A stretch of 64,000 nt of DNA, taken from Solicoccozyma terricola. Taxonomy: Eukaryota; Basidiomycota; Tremellomycetes; Filobasidiales; Piskurozymaceae. The stretch spans positions 1,132,057 through 1,196,056 of the forward strand of contig BCLD01000002.1 in NCBI GenBank assembly GCA_001600875.1, written 5' to 3'. The notes below the pieces were generated by a model. The model did not search any database and had not been told where the DNA came from. It saw nothing but the letters and a program-made list of their open reading frames with translations. A program made the translations under genes and the position numbers. How positions within the stretch are numbered: the stretch's first letter is position 1; each line of letters starts with the position of its first letter. This document shows, piece by piece, positions 1 through 10,535 of the stretch.

Positions 1-95
1 CTAACCCTAACCCTAACCCTAACCCTAACCCTAACCCTAACCCTAACCCTAACCCTAACCCTAACCCTAACCCTAACCCTAACCCTAACCCTAAC
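1..95. repeat. Telomeric repeat array, (CCCTAA)n
   Basis: About 15 to 16 perfect copies of CCCTAA run from base 1 to about 95 and stop abruptly at unique sequence. The C-rich strand reads 5' to 3' from the window start, so this is a left chromosome end. The G-strand repeat is TTAGGG. No variant units are seen inside the array. Confidence 0.98.
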
Positions 96-424
96 GCTCG
101 AATCTGATGGTGTTTGATTCCGTTGAATGCCTCTGAAAATGTACAGAACTGGCCCTTGCCCTTTCTGGTCATTTTAGGAAGTGTCCAGCACAGCGCTACA
201 AAAAGAATGGATGAATCATAATCAAGCAGGGCCCAGGCCATTACCGGAAGCTGCCAGTTCCGTGCATTTCGTCATTATTTCCGCATGGATAGTACACTTT
301 TGAGTCGCTGTAAGCGAAACAATGGCCAGACTGCTCCAGACATGCTGGTGAGGGCGTCATAAAATGCGGTGAGGACGGAGCATGGAACTACACCTGTGCT
401 CAGTACAACCTGTGACACGTCCTG
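96..424. other. Subtelomere proximal to the telomere, no gene seen
   Basis: Unique sequence between the telomere and the first gene. No coding sequence, tandem repeat or known element recognised. It should contain the promoter of the gene that starts at 425. Confidence 0.5.
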
Positions 425-1159
425 TTGCAATTCCCGATGCTCGTTCACATACTCTGTCTCCTCCTGTGGCCCTGGTTCAATGCTGTCTCGACTCTAGTAC
501 CTTACCACAACATCCCCATGACTTCGGTCACCACAACCACAACCACAACCACAACCACAACCACAATTACTCCGGCAACAATCACAACCACCAAGACAGA
601 CACAACCACGATCACTCCCGCCACAATCACAACCACCGAGACAGACACAACCACGATCACTCCCGCTACAACTACCAACATAACGGTCATGAAGAAACCT
701 ACCGAAACTGAGACTATTTACGTCAGCTTATTCAACGGCAAAGACGTCATTTCAGTAGTGGTGAATCCCGTAGGAAGCGAGCTAGGCGACGGTCACAAGG
801 ATGCCTTGGCGATCGGTATCACGGTAAGAGTTACGTGACCGAAGCACAAAGTTACAAGGATGGCTGAAGAACATGGATCCTTCACATCTTCCTAGATTAC
901 GGGAGTGATCTGGTTCATGCTGATGATTGTCACCCGCTACATGGAGGATACCCAACAATGGTGGTCGATAATTGGGGCGGTCTACGCGGTGTCAGGCGGA
1001 ATCCTGGCGGCTGTGCCAGGCATGAAGGAGGACATCTCGGTACCAGTAGCACGAGTCGACGTTATCATAGGAAATCTGATGCTTGTTGGGGGCGTATTGT
1101 CAACCACTATGGTAGGTTCCGTGTTTGCTATCTTCCTGGGGAACGTTGCTCGTGTTTAA
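425..1159 (+). CDS. Thr-rich secreted or membrane protein with two C-terminal hydrophobic segments
   Basis: Two-exon model: 425-823 and 896-1159, joined across a 72-nt intron (GTAAGA...CTAG) that keeps phase and yields about 220 aa. The first ~23 residues are a hydrophobic signal peptide. Residues ~35-85 are almost pure Thr with Ile, Pro, Ala and Glu interruptions in a repeating pattern, as in O-mannosylated fungal cell-surface proteins. The second exon encodes two hydrophobic segments near residues 134-170 and 190-218. A likely role is a surface or cell-wall-associated protein, but no family is recognised. It lies only 330 bp from the telomere repeat, so telomere-position silencing is likely. 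The Thr tract also creates a His/Asn-rich shadow reading frame (382-711) that is not considered real. Confidence 0.6.
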
Positions 1160-3297
1160 CTGGCTTGCCCTACTACTGTTTAAAAGGCAAGTTTTATTGC
1201 TGGAGCTTGACCGTTACAGGGGATTAGGGTTGTGCAATATGAACGGGAAACCGCCGATGTAGGAAAGAATATTTTGTAAAGAGACGTTGGCCAAAGCGAG
1301 TTGCCACCGAGGACGACAGGAAGGTCTGGGATCATCTCCGAAGACAGAAAGACATCCGCGACACCCGCAACACCCGCAAGGACCTCGATCTTACCTCCGC
1401 TGTACCAAATGATCCCAAGGCAAGAACCGTCGTATATCTGTAAGGATACGACCCTTACCGGACGTCCAATCTCCTAGCCCTGAATACAATGTTTCCCAAT
1501 AGGCTACCTGGTAGTACAATTAATCGGCCACATGGACGTTTCTTCCAAGGCAATCTTTTATGCGATGAGAGATTTTGGGACAGGTGAGAATGCAACTGCA
1601 AGTTCTTGCACGCGCAACCACGGTGTTGACACCAACGAACTCTCGCCGTAATTAAAACCAACTACCTTGGGTGAGATTACATTCCTGACCAGGACAACAA
1701 ACATCCCAATCTACCTGGGGGTCGTCCACACGTCCATTCGTTGTACACTTACCCCTTAGATGGACTAAACAGTCGGTATCACGGTTGGGTGCCTCAAATA
1801 TAGTATTCCGATTGGTAAAGCAAGCAGCTGACCAAGGTGATGCATGCCTGTACTGGCATCTTAGAAATGCTAAGCGCATTTTAAAGGTTAGGAAAGGAGG
1901 TAGCGAAGGGAAGGGAGATTGCTTCCAACACCTTCCAAGCCGCTTCTCGCTTGTCTCGGAAGCACTCCTGCTTGGAAACTGGCGGGTTATCTGAGAATGT
2001 GTGGCAGGGACCGCGAACGTTTCGAGTAACGATTTGCAGAAATTCGAGAAGATGATGGTTGGGAGGACGGATGCCCTCTCGCCCACCAAACCTCTAAAGG
2101 TGTGAGGGTCACGGCTTCTACTGTTCGACGGCAACAATACTCATATATAGCCTGACGCTGGTCCCTTGCTAGCAACTCTTGCAGTCTGGTACCTGCGCTC
2201 CAACCAACGCACCACAGTAAACAATGGGTCTCTCCAAAAAATTCACCAGCATACATTTCCCGGACAGCATGATTTACGGGTAGTTGGTCGCGAGTTGGTT
2301 GAATCAACCGAAGCTGATTCTCCGCCCTTCAGATGCAGCCTGCTGATGACGGGATAGTCCTTTCTACCTATTATCTTATCTTTAGGTATGCTAGGTTACA
2401 TCCATCACCACGACGCGACCCAAAGTCCATCGACCACAGGCATTATTAGACACAACCACTACTACATAAACGATCTTGAAGAGTCTCATCCTGTGCCTGC
2501 GGTGGTGGTCAAAGGTGTTGGAAGTGGCGAATACTGTGCTATGGTTGATGCCGAAGTATAGCATTGCAATGCATGGCAGTGCATGGCACTGCAACAATAC
2601 AAAGGATGCAGGTGGCAAAGATCTTTGTTCCTATGTTGTAAGAGTACTATAAAGGTCGGCCACTTCTATTCAAGCTCGATGTACGATATTAGAACAACAG
2701 CCAGGTATTCACAACAGGAAGCTATGGCGACTGTCAAATGAAATGGTTGTTCTCTCTACAAAAGTACACTTGTGGCTCGACATTCCCTGGATCTTCAAAC
2801 AATGTGTTGTGTCCCTACCGAAATGTGTTGTGCCCGTACCAGAACCCCTGATCTATCGAGGATTCCCGAAGTCGAATGCGTCAACTAAGGGTACTACTAT
2901 CCATCGGAAAGGATCAGCAACGACACGCATATGGAGTTGACATCCCCTGAATGAATGTCGAAGAGATTGTATTCCACCGGAGGGTTCCAGTCGATAAGAA
3001 GCATCCACCCCCATGTTCCTGGCAAATAATGTTCGCTTCCACAGAAAGTTCTAGACCAAGCCTGCACCCGTATAGGATGCAGGCGGACTTCGAATTATAA
3101 ATAGCTGTCACAAGGCAGCTGATAGTTCCAACGTTTTAGGCAGGGTAAGTATAAAACCTTGGAGCCACGAGAGTCCGACATAGGGCAAACAGCTTACAAC
3201 GCAATTCTCATATTTGAGAACGACTTTGAACCCCCGACAAAAGCAACTACCGATCACCTGAAAGACCCAACCCAATCATCTCAAGCTATCATTGGAA
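1160..3297. other. Gene-poor subtelomeric stretch
   Basis: No convincing coding sequence. Several open frames exist on both strands (for example 1652-2137 minus and 1785-1994 plus) but none shows recognisable family sequence or a consistent splice structure. At 1439-1453 the sequence matches the terminal 15 bases of the LTR family described at 6374, 9140 and 12544, then diverges. A possible promoter for the 3298 gene is at its right end. Confidence 0.4.
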
Positions 3298-4083
3298 ATG
3301 GAATTGGATTACGAGAATGAGGGTGGCGAGGTTCTGTATAAGGAATACCTCAGATTGATGGGATATGGAGCAGCCGCTGCCCGAGAAGCGGCGGTTGTGG
3401 ACCTCGGCGATGCGGGAGGAGAGTTCGGGCTGCGAGCTGGAGAAGAAGTCGAACCTCCTGAAAACGTTCAGATCACAACGTGGAAACAGGTTGAAAAGGT
3501 TCTGAGAGGAATGTGGACGCAGTACGACACCTTCATCACATCGTGCCACGATGTGTTCGAACCAGAGAGGATGGTGAAGGGTGCCATGTACCAACCGAAA
3601 GACGTCAGTCGGAAACCCTCCCTCGTCCGAGCTCTTCGGACAGCAAAGCACAGAGGCAGGGGCGAAGGAGAGCAAAGAGCGGTGCAGTGTGCAAGGAACG
3701 CACTATTGAAAGCTGAAACGGAATTACGACGTCGATGCTATGTGTTGAAAACCCGCAGAGGAACGGCACCTACCATGGAGAATTGCAATCCTCCTGCCCA
3801 TAGACCTCGTGGGCATAGACATCCACGTGTCTTCCCCGAAGCCCCACCGATGCCGGCCAACTGCAGCTATAATCCGGCACCACTGAACGCCGCTGATATA
3901 AGGCTGGTGGCTGAACGTTTACAAACATTCCGAGACGAGATGAAAACGGCGGCGGACCGCGTAAAAGTGTTGGATAGCGCTCTCCGCCATGATGAAGCAA
4001 GGCATGACAGATGGTTCAACCAGGCCATAACAATCATCAGTACCATCACGGCGCTCGGAAAACAGCTCGCGGCTGCCGCTTGA
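3298..4083 (+). CDS. Hypothetical protein, 261 aa, single exon
   Basis: An uninterrupted reading frame of 261 residues from the ATG at 3298 (an in-frame TTG lies two codons upstream). The N-terminal ~60 residues are acidic with an Ala-rich stretch (GAAAAREAA). The middle is basic (residues ~115-180, many Arg), and residues ~195-245 look helical and could form a short coiled coil. No signal peptide, membrane segment or catalytic motif is visible and no family is recognised. Lack of stops over 786 bp in a decayed neighbourhood is the main support. Confidence 0.45.
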   Translation: MELDYENEGGEVLYKEYLRLMGYGAAAAREAAVVDLGDAGGEFGLRAGEEVEPPENVQITTWKQVEKVLRGMWTQYDTFITSCHDVFEPERMVKGAMYQPKDVSRKPSLVRALRTAKHRGRGEGEQRAVQCARNALLKAETELRRRCYVLKTRRGTAPTMENCNPPAHRPRGHRHPRVFPEAPPMPANCSYNPAPLNAADIRLVAERLQTFRDEMKTAADRVKVLDSALRHDEARHDRWFNQAITIISTITALGKQLAAAA

Positions 4084-4604
4084 CCATCCGCAACGAGCGA
4101 CATTAGACCTACTCTATCTTCCTGGCATCTGCTCGCTATTGCTGTTTCTTCCCTCCGAGGCAGTCGAGCTTTAAACGTGCGCGCATGTGACAGACTGATG
4201 CTCCGGTATGGTCAGATGGATACGATCCGCCGCTATCTTATTCATTAACGGTCCAAGAGCAGATGCTCATGACAATCTCTACCATTTCTTTGTCGTGCTT
4301 CATGCTTCTAGGCACGGCATACCCACCCTTTTCGGTGGCACCTCTTCCATGTGCAAGTAGAATGATCACACTGACCTACGATTCATTGTGTCCGTTCTAA
4401 GCCGATAGGCCGTGGTCCGAGCAAAACGGTAGAAGTGTCATGCATTGTCCAGATATCATTCAATATTGTTACTGGTCCACGCCGTGGTCCCTATAGGCTA
4501 CCGTGAATGTAGCATCAGAAATGCCACTGGGTAATGGAATCCCAAGCATCGCTGATGGCACTTCCGAGATCTGATATCACGTTCCCTACGGCGTTGAGCA
4601 CCTG
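4084..4604. other. Intergenic, nothing recognised
   Basis: About 520 bp without a supported gene or repeat, between the orphan ORF on the plus strand and the minus-strand repeat-protein relic. Confidence 0.4.
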
Positions 4605-5418
4605 TCAGGAGACAGTGATGCCATCCTTAGAAACGTGCTTCACGATCTTCTCGCCCTGCGCTCGATCCGCATCACATTGTCTACTGCCTGCGCAGCTCTC
4701 ATCTCGCTCGACTTTTGCCAACTGGAGAAAATTTTGACGACACCCTTGTCCAGCTGCCATTGATCGAAGCCAACTGGAGAAGATTTTGACGACACCCTGG
4801 TCCAGCTCCCATTCATCGAAGACCCCATTCTCGAATCTGATCTGGAACAGTGTGCAGTCTACAGCCTGGGCCAGTCCCGTCAGAGACACGTGGTCCACGA
4901 CAGCGACTGATGGAACTTGGAAGACACCGTTGGCCCAGTAGATGGCATCCAGCTGGCCACCAATCGTCCGCAAGGCGTGCTGATGATTGGCTTCAATAAG
5001 AACGACGACCTTGCATGAGAAAATGGGAGAGACCTACCGTTGCCTGATCTATAGCTTCAGCGCTACCGTCAATTGTTGACTTGGACCACCCACTTGGAGA
5101 ACTCCTTGAGAGCGCCGTCGGGGCGGAATGTCCACTGCAGCAGCTCGCCGGCCTCGGAGCGGACGTTCAGGAGGACACGCTGCTGAGCCCTGGCATACCC
5201 GTTGACCTCGGACGAGCCCCATTGCGTGAAGCTCTGCAGTACACCCGCGGCATGCACCCACTGCGAGAGCGCACCCGAGGAGACGTCGCGTACGAGAAGA
5301 ATGGTCCGCAGCGCCTCGAACGTGGCGCCCGATGCAGGTACTCCGGCGCAACGGGCAAACCGTGTCAGAACCTTTCCTGATTCCAAGTTCCAATGCCGCA
5401 GAGTGCCGTCGAGGAAGC
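4605..5418 (-). pseudogene. Relic of an internally repetitive, possibly lectin-like protein, frameshifted
   Basis: Minus-strand pieces at about 5069-5418 and 4605-4973 carry recurring short motifs, such as LDGTLRHWNLESG, GELLQWTFRPDGAL and ENGVFDEWELDQG. This is a sheet-repeat pattern as in fungal lectins or propeller proteins, but no family can be named. The upstream piece is preceded by a good splice acceptor (TTCTAACAG at about 5420) with no convincing exon beyond it. At 4717-4820 a 52-bp segment is tandemly duplicated with 4 mismatches. Since 52 is not a multiple of 3, the second copy is read in another frame. The copia relic begins close upstream and may have removed the 5' end. Confidence 0.45.
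4717..4820. repeat. 52-bp tandem duplication (two copies, 4 mismatches)
   Basis: Copy one is 4717-4768 and copy two 4769-4820, both starting GCCAACTGGAGAA. Read on the minus strand each unit encodes a segment ending VVKIFSSW, in two different frames. This is a non-multiple-of-three duplication inside a coding relic. Confidence 0.9.
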
Positions 5419-5634
5419 GGAACTGTTAGAAAGAATGCTTGTGTCTTTTGAGTGGTGCTGTCTAGTCTACATCTGTCTGATATATATACTTGAGCTGGAG
5501 GGAGTGAACCTTCTAGGTCATTGGTGGAGATTTCTCCATCAGAACCCTGAGCAATCTCCAGAATGTTCTAGGAAATTACCACTCAGAGTCGCCACTCAAC
5601 ATCCACCATCGGAGCATTCAAAGTGGCCATTGAG

Positions 5635-6318
5635 TTACGTTTTGAACTCATTCAGCATGGAGCGATAATTGCAGGCAATGAGCTGGTCATCCACATGAAC
5701 CGAGAGAAGAAGGAGAGCACCATTGGAGGTGCTAGTGTAGAGGCAGGGATCAGCATGAGGTGGTATTAGTCCCTGTGAGAGAAGCCATTCATCCAGAGCT
5801 TTATTGAAACAGCATGGAGATTGCTTGAGTCCATATATTGACTTTCTCAGCAACAGTACCTTGTTGGCAGGGATGTTGCCCCCTTGTGGTGGATCCAGAT
5901 AGATGGTTTCCTCGAGTTCACCATTGAGGAATGCTGCTTTGATGTCTACTTGGTCGCATTCCAGGTCCAGGTAGTTGATGAGTGAGTGGAAGACCTTGAT
6001 GGAGTCCTTGTGAGCAACACCAGCATAGAGCTCATTGCAGTCAAATCCTGCTAATTGCGAGAATCCCTTGGCTACCCATCGAGCCTTGAACACAGCGGGC
6101 TTGCCTGTTTCCCCATCAATCTTTCGAGTGAAGATCCATTTGGCCTTGAGTGCAAAAATACTGGGTTGATGGTCCATGATCTCCCAGACCTTGTACTTGT
6201 CCATCTTGGCCAGTTCATCATTGATAGCTTGCTGCCAGTGAGGCCAATCGGCAGAGCGGTGAGCTTCCAGGAAGGTCTGAGGCATTGAGGTGGAGATGAG
6301 TGCATGAGCCATCACCAT
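5635..6318 (-). pseudogene. Copia reverse transcriptase fragment (RVT_2)
   Basis: A 227-codon open segment of Ty1/copia reverse transcriptase. The finger/palm sequence is well preserved, including WIFTRKIDG, the DIKAAFLNG motif with its catalytic Asp, and VHVDD, which carries the second pair of Asp residues. It ends just after the VDD block, so thumb and RNase H are lost. It belongs to the relic at 5635-8520 and lies downstream of the solo LTR insertion. Confidence 0.85.
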
Positions 6319-6373
6319 CAGACTCGAGGGGTCAAAGCGTTCTGGAGCCTGTCATTGGCATTGAGGCCGGCCT

Positions 6374-6987
6374 TGTCAGGTGCGGATCTTCCGGGGAGTC
6401 TTGATGACCGGGGGGAAAGGAAAGATCGGCAGATGACGGATATTAGGGCCCTCGCTGTGGGATTCAGATCCAGTCGCTAAGAACGATAAGGTGAAGATAT
6501 AGATCGGGCCTGAGATGTCGAGGGCCCGAAGTGGGTAGCTAATCCAAGGGCCGATCGATGAGATGCACAGATGATGTATAGGTCGTGAGAATCTCTCTAA
6601 TACAAGGTGAGGAAAGAGGGAAAAGCCCTCTACCCGAGGGCAGGGCTCCCATATATGTACATAATCGTATCGGCAAGATACTCAGAAAGAAAAAGAGAAA
6701 GAAAGAAAGAAAGAGCGGGCCTGCCATCAGGTGTTTGCATGAACAGCGAATCGGCAGAAATAGCGAAGATGGCTTTAATCTGGTGAAGTCCATCTGTCGG
6801 CGATGATATGGCTGAGTCCTTCCATCGGTGATATCATGACTTCGTCCATCCATCGGCGAGAAGGTCGGGCCTGACATTCGACATATGCCCGAATGTTCAG
6901 AGCCTTGAGCACCACGGATGGAGGATCGGTGATGGGGAATCCGCGGAACGGTGAGGATTCGGGCCTGAGAAAGGTCGTATCCTTACA
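6374..6987 (+). mobile_element. Solo LTR, copy 1, with 5-bp target duplication GGCCT
   Basis: A 614-bp element starting TGTCAGGTGC and ending GGTCGTATCCTTACA, so TG...CA ended. It is flanked on both sides by GGCCT (6369-6373 and 6988-6992), a perfect 5-bp target-site duplication. It interrupts the copia relic between the integrase and RT segments, dating it after that element. Similar copies with the same ends are at 9140-9754 (inverted) and 12544-13275. Confidence 0.92.
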
Positions 6988-7072
6988 GGCCTGGTGGAGC
7001 TTCTACCAGTCATGCCAGAGCATCTGGGAGAGGGCTAGGTGCTGGTGACCTGTTGTAGTGCTTGTCCCATTG

Positions 7073-8288
7073 TTATTCCCAACCACAGTATTGTTGTTCA
7101 GGGAGATTGTCGCCACTATCCAAGGAGGTATTGTTCTCGCTTAATGGGCGATCATTCTCCTGTCCCTCCACAGGTGCTAGATCAGGTGTAGATGTTTCTA
7201 CTGCACTGATGATGTCAGAAGCCTCCATGTAGGCCCTGGTCTCATGGTTGTAGCAGATCCTGGGTGATGGTGATAATGAATCCACTTCCCTTGGTGGTTT
7301 CAACTCAAACACCACGTCCCTTGATACCACAACAGATTTTGTAGCCGGATCCCATACGTGGTAGTTGTGGGTGCCTTCCTCATACGAGAGGAGCCACCCC
7401 TCTCTGTAGCATTGGTGAAGCTTGTCTGTGTTGTTATAGTCACGGTAGAAAGCTCGGCAGCCAAAGGGTGGCAGGTGACTTGCATGGACCTCTGTCTGAT
7501 GCCATAGATCCTTGGGGATTTTCTTCTGTGGTCCACAAGGAGTCCGATTCCTGGTGTAGGCAGCATACTTTGCTGCTTCTGCCCAGAACTCATCCAGCAG
7601 GGAAGCATCAAGGAGGAATGTTCGGATGGTATCCAGCAATGTGAGGTAAGCTCACTCTACTCATCCATTCTGAGCATGTGCTGTTGGTGGTGTCCTATGA
7701 TGTTCTATACCCTTGGATTGGAGGTAAGAGCAAAGGTCCTTGGAATTGAATTCATCTCCCTGGTCTGATCAAATGGTCTTAATGGAGCAGTCCAGTTGGT
7801 TCTCAACAAGGTTGATGTAGTTGAACGAGGCCTGTCAAGTGTCGCTCTTCTTTTCCAGGAAGGTGAGGTGAATTTTCCCGGTGTAGTGATCATAGCATGT
7901 CAGGAAGTAAAGCTTCCCACTCCAGTGATGGAGTGTGAGCAGGTCCCCAGAGGTCAACATGCACAGAAAAGAGGGGTTTTGATGCTCGCATGTTGGACTT
8001 GGGTGAAGGGAGTCCCTTGCCTTTCCCTTGGATGCAAGCAGGGCATTGGAATCCATATATCTCCTGCCACACATTCCCCCAATCCACTTTGTTGTCCAAC
8101 CGACCTTCCAACCCTAACTGTACCATGGCTCGAACATCTCGATATCCTAGTCTGTGGTGAAAATCGTGGAGGATTGAATCAGGTATGGAAGCAAGCAGTG
8201 TGGAAGAAGGATGCATACTGGAGGGGTCCAGAATGAAGAGACCATTCTTGCAAGAGGCAGTCAGAAGCATTTTTGTTGTCTTGGCCAA
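7073..8288 (-). pseudogene. Copia GAG-pre-integrase and integrase fragments
   Basis: The 7890-8288 segment holds the GAG-pre-integrase domain (HHRLGYRDVRAM, then CPACIQGK) running into the integrase core with VDLWGPAHTPS. A stop and frame change follow. The 7705-7900 stretch keeps YDHYTGKIHLTFL in a shifted frame. The 7073-7639 segment keeps the C-terminal integrase half with FWAEAAKYAAYTRNRTP and a later VVSRDVVF motif. The open frames are too broken for a functional product. Confidence 0.8.
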
Positions 8289-8629
8289 GGAGGCCCTGTC
8301 CTCAGCAAAGGTTCACTGTTGATTCCCGGTGGCTTGGCCTGTGCTGAGAAGGTTGCGACCTAGAGTAGGGACATGAAGGACATTCTCAAGGGTGGTGTGA
8401 TGGAGTTGGAGAGAACCAGCCTCAGTTGCTGTGATAGTAGCTCCATTACCGACAGTAATCTGAGCAGGTTTGGTGAGAGGAGCCAACCCTGTGAGCAGTC
8501 GCTTGTCATTGTCAGGTGCTGGTCTTTCTTCGTGGACTTAGCGGCTTTCGGACTCCTCGTATCACGAGATAGGACTAAAGGGCTTGATCCGAAGAGGACT
8601 GCTATGACTGTATTTGGGAACTCATGCAA

Positions 8630-9139
8630 GTTAGTTTCAGATCTATTCCTATACTCACTATGTAATGCTGGGATCCGATGATCTAATGTAGTATGAGTGG
8701 TTAGGTAGCAAGCCTAAGTCGATATACAATTAGTGGAGATGCGAGTGGCAAATGTAGTGTCGTGGAATGTGATGCATTAACAGGGTGAATTACAATAGAG
8801 AGAAGAGGTCTGTAAGGGTGCGTTCTTTATAGTAAAACGAGAGTAAAGAACAATGAAAAGAGATATCATATGGTGGCGATATCTCGAAGCCTGAAAGGAG
8901 AATAAGAGTGTCTTAACTGTCCTAGAGCAACCCATCGATATCTAGAGAGATCCGTCGGTTTCGAGAGATGTCCATCGATTGTAAGAGAGATCCATCGTTT
9001 GCAATCGAGGGGCATCGGTTGTAATCGAGGAAGCCTATTTGGTCCAAGAGGCATAAGAGGAGAGCGAAAGAAATAGAGTTAAGTCAAGTAAGGATTCGTA
9101 TCCCAATCCGGAGGTAGACACGTAGGGTCTGAGGCCATA
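8630..9139. other. Gene-free spacer with a short degenerate tandem repeat
   Basis: No gene recognised. At 8945-9030 four degenerate ~20-22-bp units (consensus near GAGAGATCCATCG followed by TTGCAATC) lie head to tail. The left part may be copia-derived but shows no clear protein similarity. Confidence 0.5.
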
Positions 9140-9754
9140 TGTAAGGATACGACCTTTCTCAAGCCCCTCCTTACCGTTCCGTGGTGCCACGCTCCACGGA
9201 TATCCGTCCACCGTCGACATATCGACGTATCAACGGCCGCCTCAGCATCGTTCCCGCACAGACGGATGCCGTACTGTCACTCCAGTTGACAGCGTATGCC
9301 CAGTCATCTCGTCGACGGCGTATGACTGGGGACCGCTCTTGCGTTCTGTCTTTCATCCCTTTTTTCCTCTTCTCATCTCGCTATGCGATATATGCGCGAG
9401 TACATATAGGGAGCCCCTACCTTCGGTAGATGGTCTTTTCCCTTTTCCTCACCCTGTATTAGACCTAGTTCTGCAGAGAATACATTGTCTGCACATAACA
9501 CTTCCCTCTATCGATCGCCTTGAGATTAGCTACCTTTCGGGCCTCGATCTCTCCTCTCTTTCGCCCCTCAATTACTTCATCTTCCGGCCACCGATCCATC
9601 GTGGCCTGACCCTCTCTCTTCCTTGTCGTCAACATCACTTCGTCCACCATAACGGCGGTTCTGAATCTAACTGCGAGAGGCCCGATTATTCGTCATCTGC
9701 TAAAGCTTTCTTCGACCACCGATCACACGGAACTCGAAAGACCAGCACCTGACA
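9140..9754 (-). mobile_element. LTR, copy 2 (inverted), no target duplication
   Basis: A 615-bp copy of the same LTR family in the opposite orientation: on the minus strand it begins TGTCAGGTGC at 9754 and ends TTACA at 9140. The flanking pentamers (CCATA on the left, CTGGC on the right) do not match, and neither a primer-binding site nor a polypurine tract is visible beside it. It is probably the product of recombination or a deletion at one flank. Confidence 0.85.
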
Positions 9755-10427
9755 CTGGCCAGCACAGAAATGAGCATCTGCTATCGATTTGTTAACAACA
9801 TAGATGTGGCATGATGGTATCATTCGTAGCACAGTATCCCTGAACAGCTGGCTTCAATACTCAAGGAGCAAGAGCTATGAGAGTGTCATTTTGAGCTCGA
9901 TTTGGGGATTAAATCCTCACGGAGGTAAAATTCTGGCTGATATCGACCATTTCTGAGCATTTAAATGCCTAGAACACCCCCTGGACATGAGCATTCGGCC
10001 AGGAGTTGTTGATGGGGGATGTAGCACTGATTTGCAGCTATCTGGGGATATCCGAGCATTCAGGGGTTGCATAGGATGGTGTTGGAGTAAGACAGCTTTT
10101 TGAGGTGTTTTTGGCCATTTTTCCGTTTTTGAGCCTTGAAACCCCTCACAGCCTCCCCAGGAGTGAGCATTTGCCTATGAGCCAATAATGACGGATGTAG
10201 TACCCAGTCGTGGCTATCTGATGGTGTCAAACATGAGGCCCTCACTTAGGATGCCCTTGACGCTATCCAGCTTGGCATCCTTTTCTCGCATCGATTCCAT
10301 CTGGGTGGGCGGGTGGCAATCTAAAGTGAACCCCTCCGATATGGGCCCGCAGGCAAGGTGTGGGAGCAGAGGCCAGCATTCGGGGTCGAATGCTCGGACG
10401 ATAGAGATAGGAAATGCTCGGAGGATA
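9755..10427. other. Gene-free stretch with short direct repeats
   Basis: No coding sequence recognised. Two degenerate copies of a block around GAGCATT...GGATGTAG...GCTATCTG occur near 9986-10050 and 10165-10225. A short direct repeat, ATGCTCGGA followed by GATAGAG, occurs twice at 10390-10428, immediately beside the tRNA-like sequence. Possibly a decayed SINE body; this is speculative. Confidence 0.35.
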
Positions 10428-10497
10428 GAGTAAGGAGGAATCGAACCTCAATCTTTTCATTAACAGTGAACTGCTCTAGCCGCTGAGCTATGGCAAC
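10428..10497 (-). pseudogene. tRNA-Asn-like sequence with intact A and B boxes but mispaired acceptor
   Basis: On the minus strand a near-tRNA is seen: TAGCTCAGCGG fits the A box, GGTTCGATTCC fits the B box exactly, and an anticodon-type loop CTGTTAA (anticodon GTT, Asn) is closed by a 4-bp stem. The D arm (GCTC/GAGC) and T arm (GAGG/CCTC) pair. The expected acceptor strands, GTTGCCA and CTTACTC, do not pair; a TAGTAAG just upstream pairs 6 of 7 with CTTACTC but in the wrong geometry. A tRNA pseudogene or SINE head is more likely than a working tRNA. Confidence 0.5.
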
Positions 10498-10535
10498 TTA
10501 CTAAAGGTGACTTGCTAAACCATTGTTCTCTCCGA

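Larger units (their letters stand above)
5635..8520 (-). mobile_element. Degenerate Ty1/copia retrotransposon, truncated at both ends
   Basis: Minus-strand fragments appear in copia order. About 8336-8509 is a protease-proximal piece with VGNGATITATEAGSL and LENVLHVPTLGRNLLS. 7890-8288 is a GAG-pre-integrase piece with FHHRLGYRD, CPACIQGKGKG and the start of the integrase core. 7073-7639 is integrase C-terminal sequence (LPPFGCRAF). 5635-6318 is the RVT_2 reverse transcriptase (KARWVAKGFSQ, QVDIKAAFLNGELEE, KSIYGLKQSP, VHVDD). Gag, the RT C-terminus and RNase H are missing, and stops and frame changes separate the blocks. A solo LTR of another family (6374-6987) interrupts it. No matching terminal LTR pair was found. 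Confidence 0.9.

Noticed and set aside
502..690. Poly-Val minus-strand open frame
   Set aside because: Antisense shadow of the same ACA/ACC tract.
382..711. Open frame with long His-Asn repeats near the telomere
   Set aside because: It is the +1 shadow of the Thr-rich gene at 425; the Thr codons ACA/ACC read as CAC/AAC/CAA. The Thr frame has a signal peptide, a good intron and membrane segments.
5423..5600. Possible copia LTR starting TGTTAGAAAG at the copia relic 3' side
   Set aside because: No second copy at the other end and no CTAACA terminus was found.
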